From Vitis vinifera (taxonomy: Eukaryota > Streptophyta > Magnoliopsida > Vitales > Vitaceae): DNA of 64,000 bases. The stretch covers positions 3,547,001 to 3,611,000 of the forward strand of contig NC_081818.1 in the NCBI RefSeq assembly GCF_030704535.1, in the 5' to 3' direction. The position numbers and the translations under genes are program-made. A model generated the notes under the pieces. It had not been told where the DNA came from. It searched no databases and saw nothing but the letters and a program-made list of their open reading frames with translations. Each line of letters begins with the position of its first letter. The stretch's first letter is position 1. This document shows, one piece after another, positions 21,930 through 35,383 of the stretch.

Positions 21930-24900
21930 ATGGCCATTCTTCACTTGTCTCTCTCTCCACGCCCCTTAAAACCTCCCCAAAACCCAAACCCCACCACCCC
22001 AAAACCCAGAATCCTCTGCAATTCCTCCAAGAGAGACTTCATACTCAACACTGCTTCCCTCTGTGCATTTTCTTTGTCAGCACACTACCCAGTTGCCATA
22101 GCCTTTGCTGATACTTCCCCATCTTCAAAATCCATACTGTCTGCCATAGCAAACACCAAAACTTGGTTTCAGTTCTTTGGTGATGGGTTCTCCATCCGGG
22201 TTCCACCTGAGTTTGAGGACATTATGGAGCCTGAGGTGAAAATGGTTTCACACAGTTATTCTTCTACATTCTGTGATTGACTAAAGAATTGTTTGGTAGA
22301 ACTGAAAATTCAACTTTCTGTGATTACAATAGCATGAAATTTCCAGTATTGAACACTGAATTGTGATATCAAAAAGTCCCTGTTTGACTGTTTTAATTTT
22401 TTATGTTTCTAGGATTTCAATGCTGGATTGTCTCTTTATGGAGATAAGGCAAAGCCCAGGACATTTGCAGCTAGGTTTGCATCTTCGGATGGGTATGCAA
22501 TCAGATGTCGAGTTCCTTTGATTTTGTGTTTATATTTTAATCAAATGGAAGAAATTTTTGAGAATTTTGGCTATACAAGTTGTGCTTTGTTGAATTTCAT
22601 ACCCCTTATTTATTTTTTTATGCTATTTAGTTTCTGAATATGTGAAGTTTCCACAAATTTATAGACATTCATTGTTGTGCATCTTTTCTTTATCACTGAA
22701 TGTCTTATTGTTTGGTGCAGATCAGAAGTTTTGAGCGTTGTAATTCGGCCTACCAATCAGCTGAAGATCACCTTCTTGGAGGTTTGTGCTTTGACAATAA
22801 CAGTGCTTATGATATTTTGTTCATTGTTAAATTAATCATAGAGCTCTTTTTACTAGACGAACTGTAAATCAATAATTGTTATTGAATGGTTGTATTTGGG
22901 GTTTCTACCATATTTGTTGTCGTGCAATCAGCGATTAGCCTTATATTGCCACTCTTAAATAAGGACGAGCTTAGTTTGTGCCCAATGGTGCTAGAAGATA
23001 CCACATTGTGACATTTCAATTTTTTTTCTCTAATTTTGTGCAGAACCGATAGTCTTGTGCTTTTTGTTTAATTATCTCTATCAGTGGCAAGCTTGAAATT
23101 TTTTCTTTTAGAAATAATGTTTCGCATATCTAATTAAAAAAAATTGGAATTTTTGGAATTTGGCACAATGTTTTCTTATCAATTTTGAAACTACCTTGGT
23201 TTAAGTTATAGTAATGAAGATTGTGGGCAAAATGTGTGCCTTTATTCTATTGAGACGATGTTGGTTTAATAGAAGGAAAAGTTAACTGTCCGTTTAGTAT
23301 GCCTGAGATGAGACAAACCACTGGTGTTTTAAGTGGATGTCCTACGGGTTTTAGAAGCTTTTTATGCCAAAATTTTCTTCTCCCATTCTATGCTTCTAAG
23401 TATGCGTTGGCATCAGTAGTGCTTGGCTTCCCAAGTAAATGATTACCCATAAGATTAGATACTTGGTGAGGTCCATGGTGGATTGGCCTTTTCAACTATG
23501 ATGTCAGGGTTCATTCTTGTTTCAAGTTCCAGAGGACCTCTAACTCTATTTTGCCATGATAAAAAGAGATCTATGATGACTCTTTATCTAAAATAAGAAC
23601 AAGATCCTTGAGCTTGTTCTGACCAAGTAGCTTGCGGCTTGTGGAATCCTGTGGGAATCCGTATGTAACACCTTCCTGAATAATGACTCTGCCTTTTCAA
23701 GTTTCAAAAGAGGTATAGATAAAAGCATCTGTTTGCCTAGTTCCTCCTTTAGTATAATTCTGAAGTATCTTGTCCCATACTCTGCTTGTTAATTTGATTC
23801 ATACAGTCCTTAACTTCAAGATTAAGAAGTAGATTTCCATGACCTAGCTGAAGGTCTTACCATATAGGTTTGCTTTTATCCTATCTCATGAAGTTTGTTA
23901 ACACAATTGTCATTGTAATCAATTACATTGATACAGCATTGCTTAACTCTCTCCCTAATACTTCTCGTAAACTGACATTCTTGATAACATGCTTCTCTAT
24001 TTCATTGAAAATAAGAGCATCCAGAGTGTTTTGAATTCTCTCACAAGATAAAGATCAAGCTGGGAGTTTTTCTGCAATAAGCAGCTATGAGAACATTCAG
24101 TTCTTAAAAAATTTTAATTTCCATGTAAGCTATAGCAATTAGCCTTGAGGTGGTTGTGCTGTTTCATAATCATTAGCCCTGTGGAAGGCAATTTTCACAA
24201 TTATTAGTGAAATACCAACATGGGATCATCAATATCATCCTCAGTGATAGTTTTAGATCTAATATCGTTCATGATTGTGGTTCATCCCTTTACAATCTTC
24301 TTACTAGAAGAGTAATTTACATAATCTTTGCGTACATGAACAGGCCAAAGATATTACTGATTTAGGTTCCTTGAAGGAGGCAGCAAAAATCTTTGTCCCA
24401 GGTACTTTGTCTCATTATTTTCTTCCACCTTTTTGCATTTCTTAGGCAAAACTTTATAGCAAAATCTTTCTTCAGAGGGCATAGAGCTGTTCTAACTGAT
24501 TTAGTTTTTCCCTATCAACTACTATGTATGAGTAATGGGCCTAATGCCCCCATAGTGCAGTTCTTTTTATCTTCCTTCTGCCATCTTGGCATTGATTTTC
24601 AATATTGTCATACTTCCATTGCAGCTGCGGCAACTTTGTACTCTGCCCGAACAATAAAAATAAAGGAAGATGATGGTTTCAGGTAACTTTATCTTCAGGC
24701 TGAGACAAGGGCATTTAAATCATACTGAGAATTAATTCCTCCAAAGTTCTAGTTATGTCTTTATGAAAGATTAGTAATTTCCTTTTGTTTTTCTCTTCTT
24801 TTCTTTTTGGCTGAGGAAAAAAAAGTAATATATTGAAGGGCAAGAAAAGAAATGAAATTCAATACAATCAAAAGTAATTATAAGCACCTTCCCTTCTTTA

Positions 24901-25696
24901 CTACAATCATCAGCAATAACACAAATGACATTATTAGGAATTCATCTAGCTTCCAACTATGCTTGTTTGGACTATATGACTTAGCATACTCCCCCTTTTG
25001 TCTCTCTATATTCTATAAAAGTTAACGAAATTCCAATACATCCTGCCTTTTGAAGCAATTGCTTGTCATGGTTATCTGTTTAAATACTTGATTTATTTCA
25101 GGACGTATTACTTCTATGAGTTTGGTAGAGATGAACAGCACCTAGCTGTAGTTGCTGCTGTTAACGGCGGAAAGGTTTGTTCTCACATGTCCTCTAGTGT
25201 TCGAATACAATCAAGGACTATAGCTAGACCACACTTAGGACTTTGTGCATCATGATGGATAATAGTTTTCCAGAAAAATGCATTGTGAACTGATCAGATT
25301 TTCCAAAATGGTTCACTGGCTCAGTCAATGGTGTTGAGGGACAATTTATCCCTTGAATGTATTTGGCTAATCATTTTGGTAAACCTGATTGGTTCACCGT
25401 GCAGCACTCTAGTTTCAATCTTACAGTTGATCAACTTTACAGATTTCCTATTGAATACCCTTTGTTGAACCTGCCAGTTCAAGATTTAGAATCCCAATTT
25501 TTCCACTTGAAGACCAGGGTTTTTTTGTTTTTTTTTTTGGTCATTTGGATGAATAATTATCAATTCAAGTGAATCCCATCTGTCTTTTATTTGCAACCTG
25601 TAGGCTTTTATTGCTGGAGCAGCTGCCCCACAGTTTAAGTGGGATGATGACGGTGTCAAGCTTCGTTCTGCTGCTATATCACTGACACTGTTATAG
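21930..25696 (+). CDS. PsbP domain-containing thylakoid protein (7 exons, 242 aa)
   Basis: Exons 21930-22235, 22413-22492, 22721-22781, 24344-24401, 24625-24682, 25102-25174 and 25604-25696 join with GT-AG borders and sum to 729 bp. The N-terminus is rich in Ser, Pro and Lys, then CNSSKRDFILNTASLCAFSL and an AFA site, fitting plastid import followed by lumenal targeting. The PsbP-like domain covers residues ~80-242: TWFQFFGDGFSIRVPPEFED, GLSLYGDKAKPRTFAARFAS, EVLSVVIRPTNQLKITFLE, YYFYEFGRDEQHLAVVAAVN and a C-terminal KLRSAAISLTLL. PsbP-domain (PPD) proteins act in assembly or function of photosynthetic complexes in the lumen. The GDGFSIRVPP opening makes me think of the PPD7 type, but I cannot confirm the subfamily. 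ATGs at 21842 and 21905 are out of frame; 21930 is chosen because it yields the transit peptide. Introns hold no recognised genes. Confidence 0.88.
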
Positions 25697-28600
25697 TCAT
25701 CTTCCAAGAAAAAATCATGTAACAGGTTTGCAGAATCATCTCTTGATTTTGGAATGCCCTCATTATTTGTCATGCCACCACAATGAAGAAAATTAGGACA
25801 TGATCCTTTTCTTCTAGAAATTTTAGCCCAACTTCTTGAGCTCAAGGCCGAAACCTTCAACCTGAGATAAAGCCTCTGGTCCAAGAAGTTGGAAAATAAT
25901 TCTGAAGCTATCAAAAAGTAGGAAAATTGATCATTGAGAATTTTACTGTTACTCACTTGGTGGTGGTGTTTTTTTGCTGCTTCAGAGTCCAGATTGTCTT
26001 GTATTCTTTGTAGTATGCTGCCGTGCTTCTAATTTGGAAACCAAATCATATTTGTGATTTGATGGGTCATTCTTGAAGCAAACCAAAATCCCAGAACTCC
26101 ATGGTTGTTCTTATCTGCTAATGGCAAGTTGTGGGCAGTTCAGATTTTCCTGACAGCTGCAAAGCAGCTTAGAGCTCATAGCTAATGGAGTCTGAAAGAA
26201 AAAAAATTGTTTCAGGCATTTGTAAATTCTGAGGGATTGTATGAGGGCATTTCTTGTTCAATTTGCATCGAAATTTTGTGAATGAAATACTTTTTTCTGC
26301 AGTTTTTTTGCATTATTCACTAAGTACCCACTACAGTCTTGGCTTTTTCTGAGATCTCCAAATAACATTCTAGTCTCATGGCAATGTCTGATATACAAAT
26401 CCTTTTTCTTTTCCCTCAGTTTTTCATGAGTTCACAGATGACTGACTGCCTTTTCTCTGAGCTGGTACATGGTACTGTCTCAGTCTAGATGGGCTGCAAC
26501 TTCCATGGTTTAACCTTAGCCTTTTAACAGTAAGCTTAAGATACAGGCCCATGATCCTTCTTCAGGGTTTTTGCTCCTATCTTCATCTTTCTCTGCAATA
26601 AGCCCATGAAGCAGAAGGGCTCATTCAAAATCACAGCATGCCAGCATCAAAGAATTTGGCTGACCCATTTAGTAAATCAAAGAAGCTGATTGACCCATTC
26701 AGTGGATTCCTCAAAATTCAGAAAATCAATGAATATACCAGCCAGATTTTTTATTTCATTTCTACTTCTTTGAGATGCTGTTTTGTGCATGGAAACCTCT
26801 GAAAACAGATCCTAATCCTTTTAACACTACATGGGAATAGTAATGAAAATATGATGAGAATGGAGGTAAATCATCCTAGTAAAAGATCGAGAATAAAATT
26901 TGGTTTTTTGTTCAAAAAGCAATCCAATCAATTTAAACTCCTCTATTTTAGCGTTCCAAATATGAGAATTTTGACCAAAAATAATCCCTTTTAAGAAAAT
27001 AATCAATAAACTAGATTTGATTTAATTTAAGAAAATAAATATGAGCAATTAAGGTTTTAAATTTAATTTTAAAACTGCATTTGATGACTACGCTTCGTAA
27101 CTTAAATTTCATATATATTTTTTAAAATAAATTTAATATTTTATTATATTATTTTTATTTTCTATTTTTTAATATGTAAGTGGTTAATAATTTATAATGC
27201 CAACTTTTTTAATAAAACTAAAAAATATATTTTTATATTAAATTAAAAATAAGAATTATTTAATTTCACATAGTATTTTCAAAATATTACTCATAATAAA
27301 TAGAAAATAAAAATAATATAATAAATTCATAATATTAAATTCATTTAAAAAACAAATTAAAATATTTTAAATGAAATAATATAATTTTCTAGATATAAAA
27401 AAAATGAAATTCAAAATTATAATTACGATTTTAAACTTAAATTTAAAATCGTAATTGATGACTACGATTTAATTATTTTAAAAAAAAAAATCATAATCAC
27501 TTAATGCCGTTGTATGATATAGATTTTTACGTGAAGAAAAATACATTAGATTAAAAATTATTTTCGAACCCCATCTAGATTTTGAATTTTTATTCTTAAA
27601 GGTGGAATACTTGGTAAAAAAAAAAAAAAAACCTTCAAAAATGATGTAAGAAGAGACGTACAGATGTGAAAGAAAGATTCCGCGGAATGCTCGAATGACA
27701 CATGACAACGTATGTACTGAATTGTGGTTGGATCAAACCCCCCACATGGAACACCACCCATTTGTCTGTGTACCTTCATGTGTTCATCCATTGTAGCCAA
27801 TCTTCCCCACACGTTAGGTAGCTGGCATGGCCAAGGTCAGTCTTGATTCTCCAAGGATTTGTCTCTTCTCCCTCTATAACCCTCTCTGACTGAAAGACCC
27901 ACCTCCCTAAGGATCCATGTCATTCAGTATTTGAATCAACTCATTAATTAATTAACTTCCTTTTTAATAATCTTAACTCCAGATCTCAACTCAGTGACTC
28001 ACCTTTCATGTGTGTACTTGCACATGCTCCATATGTATATTCAACATTGCTGGCATGTCCAGGATGGCCTTTTAATATGCGGTTAGTAATAAAAGAAGTA
28101 TAAATTGCAATTATGGCTTTAGGTATTTTACTTATGTTTTTTACTGTTCTAACTTTTTGCTTTGTTGAAAAATATAATATTTTTATTTATATAAAATAAG
28201 GTATGAGTAGAAAAAGGTTGCAGTCGGTTTGATAACGATGTGGTGATATTGTTTTTTTGGCCTGAATCAAATAATCCCTTAAATATGATGCAAAATGAAT
28301 CTTATTCTATCATTTGATAAGAGATTTCTCCATGAAAAATATGAATCGGAGTTTGAAGAAGGGTTAGGAGAAAGAGTTCCCGACTCGCAACAATTTGAGA
28401 TGGATTTATTCAATCATATAGTTTTTACGACTTTCTATTTGATTGTATTGAAATGACCAATGGATTGGGATTTTCCTATATAGTCAAATCTTTTCGAGGT
28501 AAGCAAATTATTAATGATGAAGAGGATAAGCTTCAAGAGAATGATTCAAAGTTATTGTGGAATGGAACCATGTAGTACCAAACACAAGATAAAATTTTCA

Positions 28601-31600
28601 AATAACAAGACTTTTTTCAAATAAGTCAATTCATTGTTACCCTATCGACTCTTTTTCTTTTTCAAATATTAGCTCTTTGTTTCTATATTTTCACATCAAT
28701 ATTTTTTTGCAAATAAAAAAATATCACATGCGCTTCTTATTTCTCAAACAGATCTTAACTTTTTGTTTTATTAAAACATTTAATTTTGTTATTTATATAA
28801 AATAAAAATGTGATTACGGTTATATCCTTTTCAATGCATCATAATTTTAAATTTTTTATTTATATAAAATAAAAATAAAATATATTTTTTTATACAAAAT
28901 GATACTTAATATTTTATATTAATTTTCTTTGAATTTATTGAGAATTAAAATTTTTAGAGACCTTTAAATTACTAAATCGCATACCAACTTCCCCCCACTA
29001 ACATACATCTAATACTTTAACTTTGACACGAAAAATCAAATGTGCTCATCATTCTTGTCAAATTTTTGTTTTTTTTCTTCACCCTCTTTAGAATTACTCC
29101 TATCACACCTGGACTTTGACTTCTTTCAATCTTTTTTACGCCGGCTTTCTGCAATTATGATTCTCTTTCTTCCCCCAAAACCACCAAACATGAAAAGAAG
29201 GGAAAAAAAGGAGCCAACTTTCTATGTTTGACACCTATTCCACCAAAGATCATGGACTTTTTCGGGAGTAGAACAGTATCCTATGCTGGTTTGTCCTTGT
29301 CTCGCCATCATATCAAGCGCAGCCAATTACTCCACGGAACAATATTCTAATGAGCTAAGAATGAGAGAATGAATTGAATTTCAATTCATTTGAATTTCAT
29401 TTCAGATTATCATATGGTGTGGGCCATGTCACAAAACGGTGGTAGATCTATCATTTTCATACATGACAAGGAAGATATTTTCTTCTTGTCAATGGGTCCA
29501 ACTTGAGATTTTCTAAGCACGAAACTATTATTATATTCGTAGAAAATTGATACTTTCATTTACGTGTAGTTGGTGAAATTTGTTAGGCGGTAGCTATCTA
29601 TCTATATATATATTGACCAAGGAATTTAAGATTTAGACATTAAATCAATAACGTGTAATCAAAATTATTGATAGATAAATGTAAGATTTAGACATTAAAT
29701 TATAAGATGTATCGAAATTATTTAATTAATTTACTAGAATTCAATCTCCCAAACAATTATGTTAAGTTAACAAGAATTGACCCAGTACTTTATGATATCA
29801 TATTAAATTATTATGGTTTGGTCTAAATATATTTTTAGATATAATGATACTAACTCCTTTTATAAAATATATAAATAAAAAATAAATAAACTTTAAAATT
29901 TATCTTAAAAAGATAATGAATATAAAAAAAATCAGATAGTAAAAAATTTAAAAATGGTTTTAGGCTATTTTTTGAGATACCTACATATCTCGCTTAATTG
30001 TTTCATCAACCAAAATTTTCACTTTCAAATGGTGAATAAAATTAAAAATATGAAAATTGTGGGACGCTCACTATTGTTTAACATGATCCCTATGTGTCGT
30101 CTAACGCAATGTATGTTATGCACAAGAAATATGTAGCATTATCTGTCCACTTTAGGGTATAAACCGATAAACCAACCAGACACTATACATTCTTGCCTAT
30201 TAAGTATTAACTACAACAAACATTAAGTGGATTGATTGATGCAACTGTTGCGAAGTTAAAAAGCCAAGACTTCAAAGCTCATCAAGATATAACAGTTGTT
30301 ATGAACCGATAATCATTAACATTAAATATGGTAAAAGCACAATCAAATACACAATTAAGGTATTAAAAAGACATTAATATTTAGCAAGGATAAATAATTG
30401 TGATTTACCAAAAGAAATATATGTTGCCTTTTTTTTCAAATAAATTCTTACTCAAATCTTTTATGTCTGACTTAATATTTGAAGGGGTGTACTTGAAAAA
30501 TTCATTCGGACATTCCTTTGTGCAAGTCCATTTATCATCTACAAGCGGAATGTAGTCAGATACTAAATTATTGGTCGTATGGCAACAAAAACCACTTTTT
30601 TTCATAACACAATTCTTGATGTTCATTTTTATGGAGAAAATGAAAGAAAAATTCAAGAAATGACCTCTATTCCAAAATGAAGAATTGTTTTCATTTTTAT
30701 TTTGATAGGGAGAATGACTTCTTAAAAAGAAATGACATTTGAGAAATCGAGCACAATTTTTAATTTTTTTTCCTTATAGTGACAATTTTTTTGATAATTT
30801 TAAAACTGTTTACAACCTCATTTATTACATCGAGTCAGATCAATCCATTTGAACATCCAATCTCAACTCTAATATTTTTTTATATAAGTTATTGTTATTT
30901 TTATTATAAAAATAATATCCAATGAAGCATTAAATTAATTTAAATTAAAAGAAAATGATTTTAAAATATAAGATAAATTTCTTCTTTTCATACCAGAGTT
31001 CTCATATAGGTTTTATTTAAAATAAAAATAAAAGAATCTACATTCACCTAATTTTTTTTTTACTTTTATAGTTTTATTTATACGTGGATTAGTAATTTAG
31101 TAATATAAATCCAAACTTGCACGGAAGTGGACCCATGTATTAAATTTAAAATATCATATTTGGTCCCACTTCAATTTGTCCTTCATAATTTGTCAAATCA
31201 AGGACGACGGGCAACTAAACCTCAAAAAATATGTTTTAATATGTTTTAAAAATAATTTTTATATTATATAATTATTTTTTAAAATACTTAAAAATAAAAA
31301 TAAAAATAAGTAAAAATATATTTTTAAAATACATAACAAAAAATAAAAAATAATTTTTATCTAAATATTAACGTACCCTAAGAATCATGTCAGACCCGTA
31401 TAAATAAAGAAAATTTTAGACATTTAAGGGTATAAAAAGAGTATATATATAATAAAATTTAGGTTATTACTAAGAATATAAATATATAATTTTAAATATA
31501 AATTATTATTAAAATAAAAAAAAAGTATATAAGTGATAAGGTGATAAGCCATGAGTCATCTGACCTTTCCACCGAGACTGATCAGCCAATGGATCGCTTT

Positions 31601-31959
31601 TAGATAGATATTGATGAAGAGAGCAGGCCCATGCCCTTTTTCCTTGTTTGTCGGCTTCTATCTACAACAGCACACGTACTTCTCGCCAGTTGCACCTGAC
31701 TGTGACTTAACATGTGACCGCTCCTTAGTCTTTCAGGTTGTGAAAGTGAAACCCTTTTTATAACAACATCCGTGCCTTTCACGAGATCCTTGGCTCTCTT
31801 ATTAAGAGTGGAGTTGAGACTTTAGATTTAATGCCCACCATTTGGATCTACAACCCTCTTCCACCAAAATTTAATTTATTCCAGTTTTTTTTTTTATGTT
31901 GTATTATTGCTTAAAGATTAAAATATCCCATCAAAATTATGATTATGTTTGTGTAAAAA
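25697..31959. other. Intergenic region, no gene recognised
   Basis: The first several hundred bases are probably 3' UTR of the PsbP-domain gene. Beyond about 26.9 kb the DNA is strongly AT-rich. Near 29629-29720 a phrase AAGATTTAGACATTAAAT occurs twice about 54 bp apart. Around 31230-31380 there is another decayed copy of the AT-rich foldback family. Short open frames at 27.6, 29.0, 30.5 and 31.7 kb have no recognisable domains and look accidental. Confidence 0.5.
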
Positions 31960-32265
31960 TCAGTACCATAGATATTGTCCGCTTTGAGTCTAAAAGGGTC
32001 CTCGCGTCTTTACTCCCCTATCCGATGTGGGACAGACACAACGTCCTCGTTGTGTCCCATGGGATTGCGAGACCAAACAGACAAACACTCCTTACGGAGC
32101 CAAACAGACTCTGATACCATTTGTAACGATCCGCATCCAACCATGTAGATATTGCCCTCTTTGGGCCCAAGAGGGCCCTCACGGCTTTAAAACACGTCTA
32201 CTTGGTTAATAGGAGTCTCTACATATATAACGTCAGAAACTTGCTCCCTTATTCGATGTGAGACA
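31960..32265 (-). mobile_element. Decayed TRIM-type miniature LTR retroelement
   Basis: Read on the minus strand: a 5' LTR of about 144 bp (32265-32122) begins TGTCTCACATCG and ends CGTTACA. Two bases later comes TGGTATCAGAG (32119-32109), the classic primer-binding site for initiator tRNA-Met. After about 75 bp of internal sequence a second LTR begins TGTCCCACATCGG at 32034. It runs to about 31960 and shares CAATATCTA with the first, but has lost about 50 bp internally and its 3' end. There is no coding capacity. TRIMs are non-autonomous LTR elements found across plants; the family name was not determined. Confidence 0.75.
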
Positions 32266-35200
32266 TTATAGTTTGATTCTTAAAAAATATATATATAAAA
32301 AAAATAAAATAAAAATATAATTTTAAAGTCAATAAAAAGATTATACTTGTGGTTTTTTTTTAAATATTATTAAAAAAAATTATTATTTTGGACCACAACC
32401 GGGCGACTAAGAGTCTAAGACATGTAACAGCAACATGTACTAGTCATTTTCACCAATTAATGTAATTTAAAATTTTCATTTCAATGAACATCACACCAAA
32501 AAAGAGAAAAAAATCATAAGGGGGCCAGCCTTGCTTTCAATGCCTTTCATCACCCTCCATCATCTTCAAAACTTATATGATAGTTATATTAAGTGAAAAA
32601 TGAGAAGATGTCAATCATAAAATAATTTAGAAATATTCCCTTAAGAAGGATATGATCACTCTTAAATTAGAAAAATAACATCTATGTTTTAAAAAATAAT
32701 TAAATATGACTCCATTTGGATGAAAATATCCTCTATGTATTTTTTTTTTAAAATTATGTTTAGTTCGGAAAATAGAGAGGGAAAGTTAAAGGAAAGAAAA
32801 ACTAAAAAAAGATAAAAATAGATTTAAAGTAAATAAATTATTTTATATACTACTTCAAACTCATTTAACTTATTTTCTTTTTTTTATATATAAAATTAAA
32901 TGATTTAAAAAATATATAGATTTCTAACCAATTTAAATTATATTTATTTTTTTCACATTATTACTATTGAAAACAAATATAAAAAATTATTTTTTTAATA
33001 GTTTTTTCTTTCTTTAATACTTTTTGAAACCAAATATAACATAAATAATTGTTTTTATTCCCTTATTTTTATTATTTTCTCAATCTTATTATTTCATTAC
33101 TTGTTGTCTTTTTAAGGGACAACTCAACCATTTTTTCCTCATTATTTTTTTCTTTTTTTTTTGTTGACTTTAATCATGAGAAATTAAAAATTCTTAATTT
33201 ATTAAGCTCCATAAAAGCCTTTCTTTCTTTTCTTAATATGGAAGTTATGAAATTATTATTAATTTTTAAATATTTGCTTGTACATAAAGTTATTTGGTAT
33301 TTAATAAAACTTTTATAATATTTCAATATTAATATTATTTTTTGAAATTTACGATTTTGACTTTGATTTAATTTTTAGTTAAAAAGATAAAATAAAAAGG
33401 TATCTCAAATGGGATGTTAATATTTTTAGGAGTAGAATATATTTCCCCCATATCGAAATTATTTTCTTCTATATTTTATCAAACAATATATATATATATA
33501 TATATAAAAGGAAAAACTAAGAGACTATTTTCCAAACATGATCTTTTTGACAAAAAATAAAATATTTGAAAAAAATAAAAATAAATAAATTGAGAACATT
33601 TAAATATCCCAAACCACTTTTAATTCAAAATTGATCAAAATTTTAAAATTTTTGTCAATAGAAAATCTAAAAACTTTTTTTTCTTTTATTTATTTATTTA
33701 TTTATTGGAAATGGGGAAAAAGGGATGAAAAGATAAAATAGATGGATCACTGTGACCATTCACTTGAGTAAGACATTACTTAATGTGAATATGACATGGG
33801 CAATCAGGGCTTCCAAGTTTCAACTATCTACAGTGGCATTTTTTTTGCTATGTTCCAAATATAAAAATATTAAAGATTTGTGGAGCCATCATCAACCCTC
33901 TTGCCCATATCACTAAATCTTGGATTATGTAATCTAAGAGGACGCATCTACAACTTGGATGTATCACTTTTCTCATTTTGCCAAAACCCACCATCATTTA
34001 TAAATTGGAGTGGTCTCCAAATAAGTTTGACCCTTTGGTCTGCCTCCCCCCAAATATTCTAGTTTTTCTAATTTTTGAAAAAAAAAAAAAGGTAGGTATG
34101 AGACCTACCAAACTTTTCAATGATTCACTTAGTTTTCTATTTTATTCAAAAATTGAAAGGAAATAATTTCATGATATATTCCCAATTTCATAAAAATATA
34201 AATAAATAGTTTAAAAATATTTTTTAAATAATAAAAATAATATGTTAAATTATTATTTAATTCAAAAGATTTAGATCATATTTGAAATATTGGAACAAAA
34301 ACTGCGAACTTGAAATTACTTTCATTATTGCTCATTTATTAATATATTTAGATTGTTTTCTAAAATAGAAACAAGAATAAGAAATTTGTTGTTCTTCGTG
34401 ATTACAACATCTCTATTTTTTACTTATTTTCATTTTTATTCTCATACATTAAAGTTATGTTTGATTTTTGAAAAGTATTAAAGAAAAGAATATTAACAAA
34501 AATGGTTTTTACATGTTTGATTTTATTATAAAAAATATAAAAGAAAATCAAATATTTAATAGGATGAAATTAAGAATACTGACCCGTAAAAGAAAAGCGA
34601 CAATACCCTATTGGTATAAGAAATTTTAGAAGTCAAAATATAATCTATATTCTTATATGAATTTTTAATTAAATCATATTAAGGATTTGACTCGTCATTA
34701 CTTTGGAGATGTGCAACCCATGAACCATTATTATTTTGTATGGGAAACTTTGAGCTTTGTTAATAACTTAATATTCTAAGAGGTGGGATGCATTAATGAT
34801 CGGAAATGCCACGTGTCAAAGTGGGTGTGTTTTAGAAAAAATATTTTGTGTCTTCAAGGGTGATTGATCAGATTTATTAGATGAAAATCATTTGATTCTG
34901 GTAATTAATTAAACAAAAAATCACATAATTTCAAATATAAACATTTGAGCGCCAACTAACAGCCATACCAAGTACTCATCTCCACTGAAACCCTCCAACA
35001 TGAGCTCACAACAATCCCACCAATGAAAACACAGCAGATAGGGGTAATCATGCCAGTTCGCATTATGGTAGGGGCTATAATAGTACTTTCCCTTTGCATA
35101 ATATGGTGTTTAATGGAGATGATTATGACACGTGTTCGGTGTAGAAGAATCCAGTGGTTCTCATTGTAGAGAATCCAGAAGTCACCAACTACCATTCTTC

Positions 35201-35383
35201 CCTCCTTCGAGGCCTTGAAAATCAGAGACGGTTGCATCATCACCTGAGCTGAGGTATCAGTCATTTTCAGAGCCTTCTTTCCTCTATATTTCGATTCCAC
35301 GTTCTTGACTCTTCCATTTGTGAAAATCCAATCTCTTCAAAACTCCAGTTGTGAATGCTAATCACAGGTGAAATTTTCGCGAA
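32266..35383. other. AT-rich intergenic region and promoter side of the NHX gene
   Basis: No gene recognised. It holds a (TA)n run near 33488-33506 and many A/T homopolymers. The last few hundred bases (from about 34950) are less AT-rich and should include the NHX promoter and 5' UTR. Confidence 0.5.
33488..33506. repeat. (TA)n microsatellite
   Basis: Uninterrupted alternating TA run in AT-rich intergenic DNA. Confidence 0.8.

Noticed and set aside
26630-26730. Reading ASKNLADPFSKSKKLIDPFS, reminiscent of the end of copia polyproteins (KNLADPxTK)
   Set aside because: Only about 20 residues, with no other copia domain nearby and a simple internal repeat. Too short to call.
27558-27812. 84-codon minus-strand frame starting MWGRLATMDEHMKVHRQM
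   Set aside because: The first part looks protein-like, but it runs into poly(T)-encoded Phe and matches no known family.
30405-30656. 83-codon minus-strand frame with several Cys and Lys residues
   Set aside because: No family recognised, AT-rich context, no supporting splice sites or homologous copy in the window.
31600-31800. Moderate-GC stretch checked for a tRNA or other structured RNA
   Set aside because: No cloverleaf arms, TTCRA box or other RNA signature could be found by eye.
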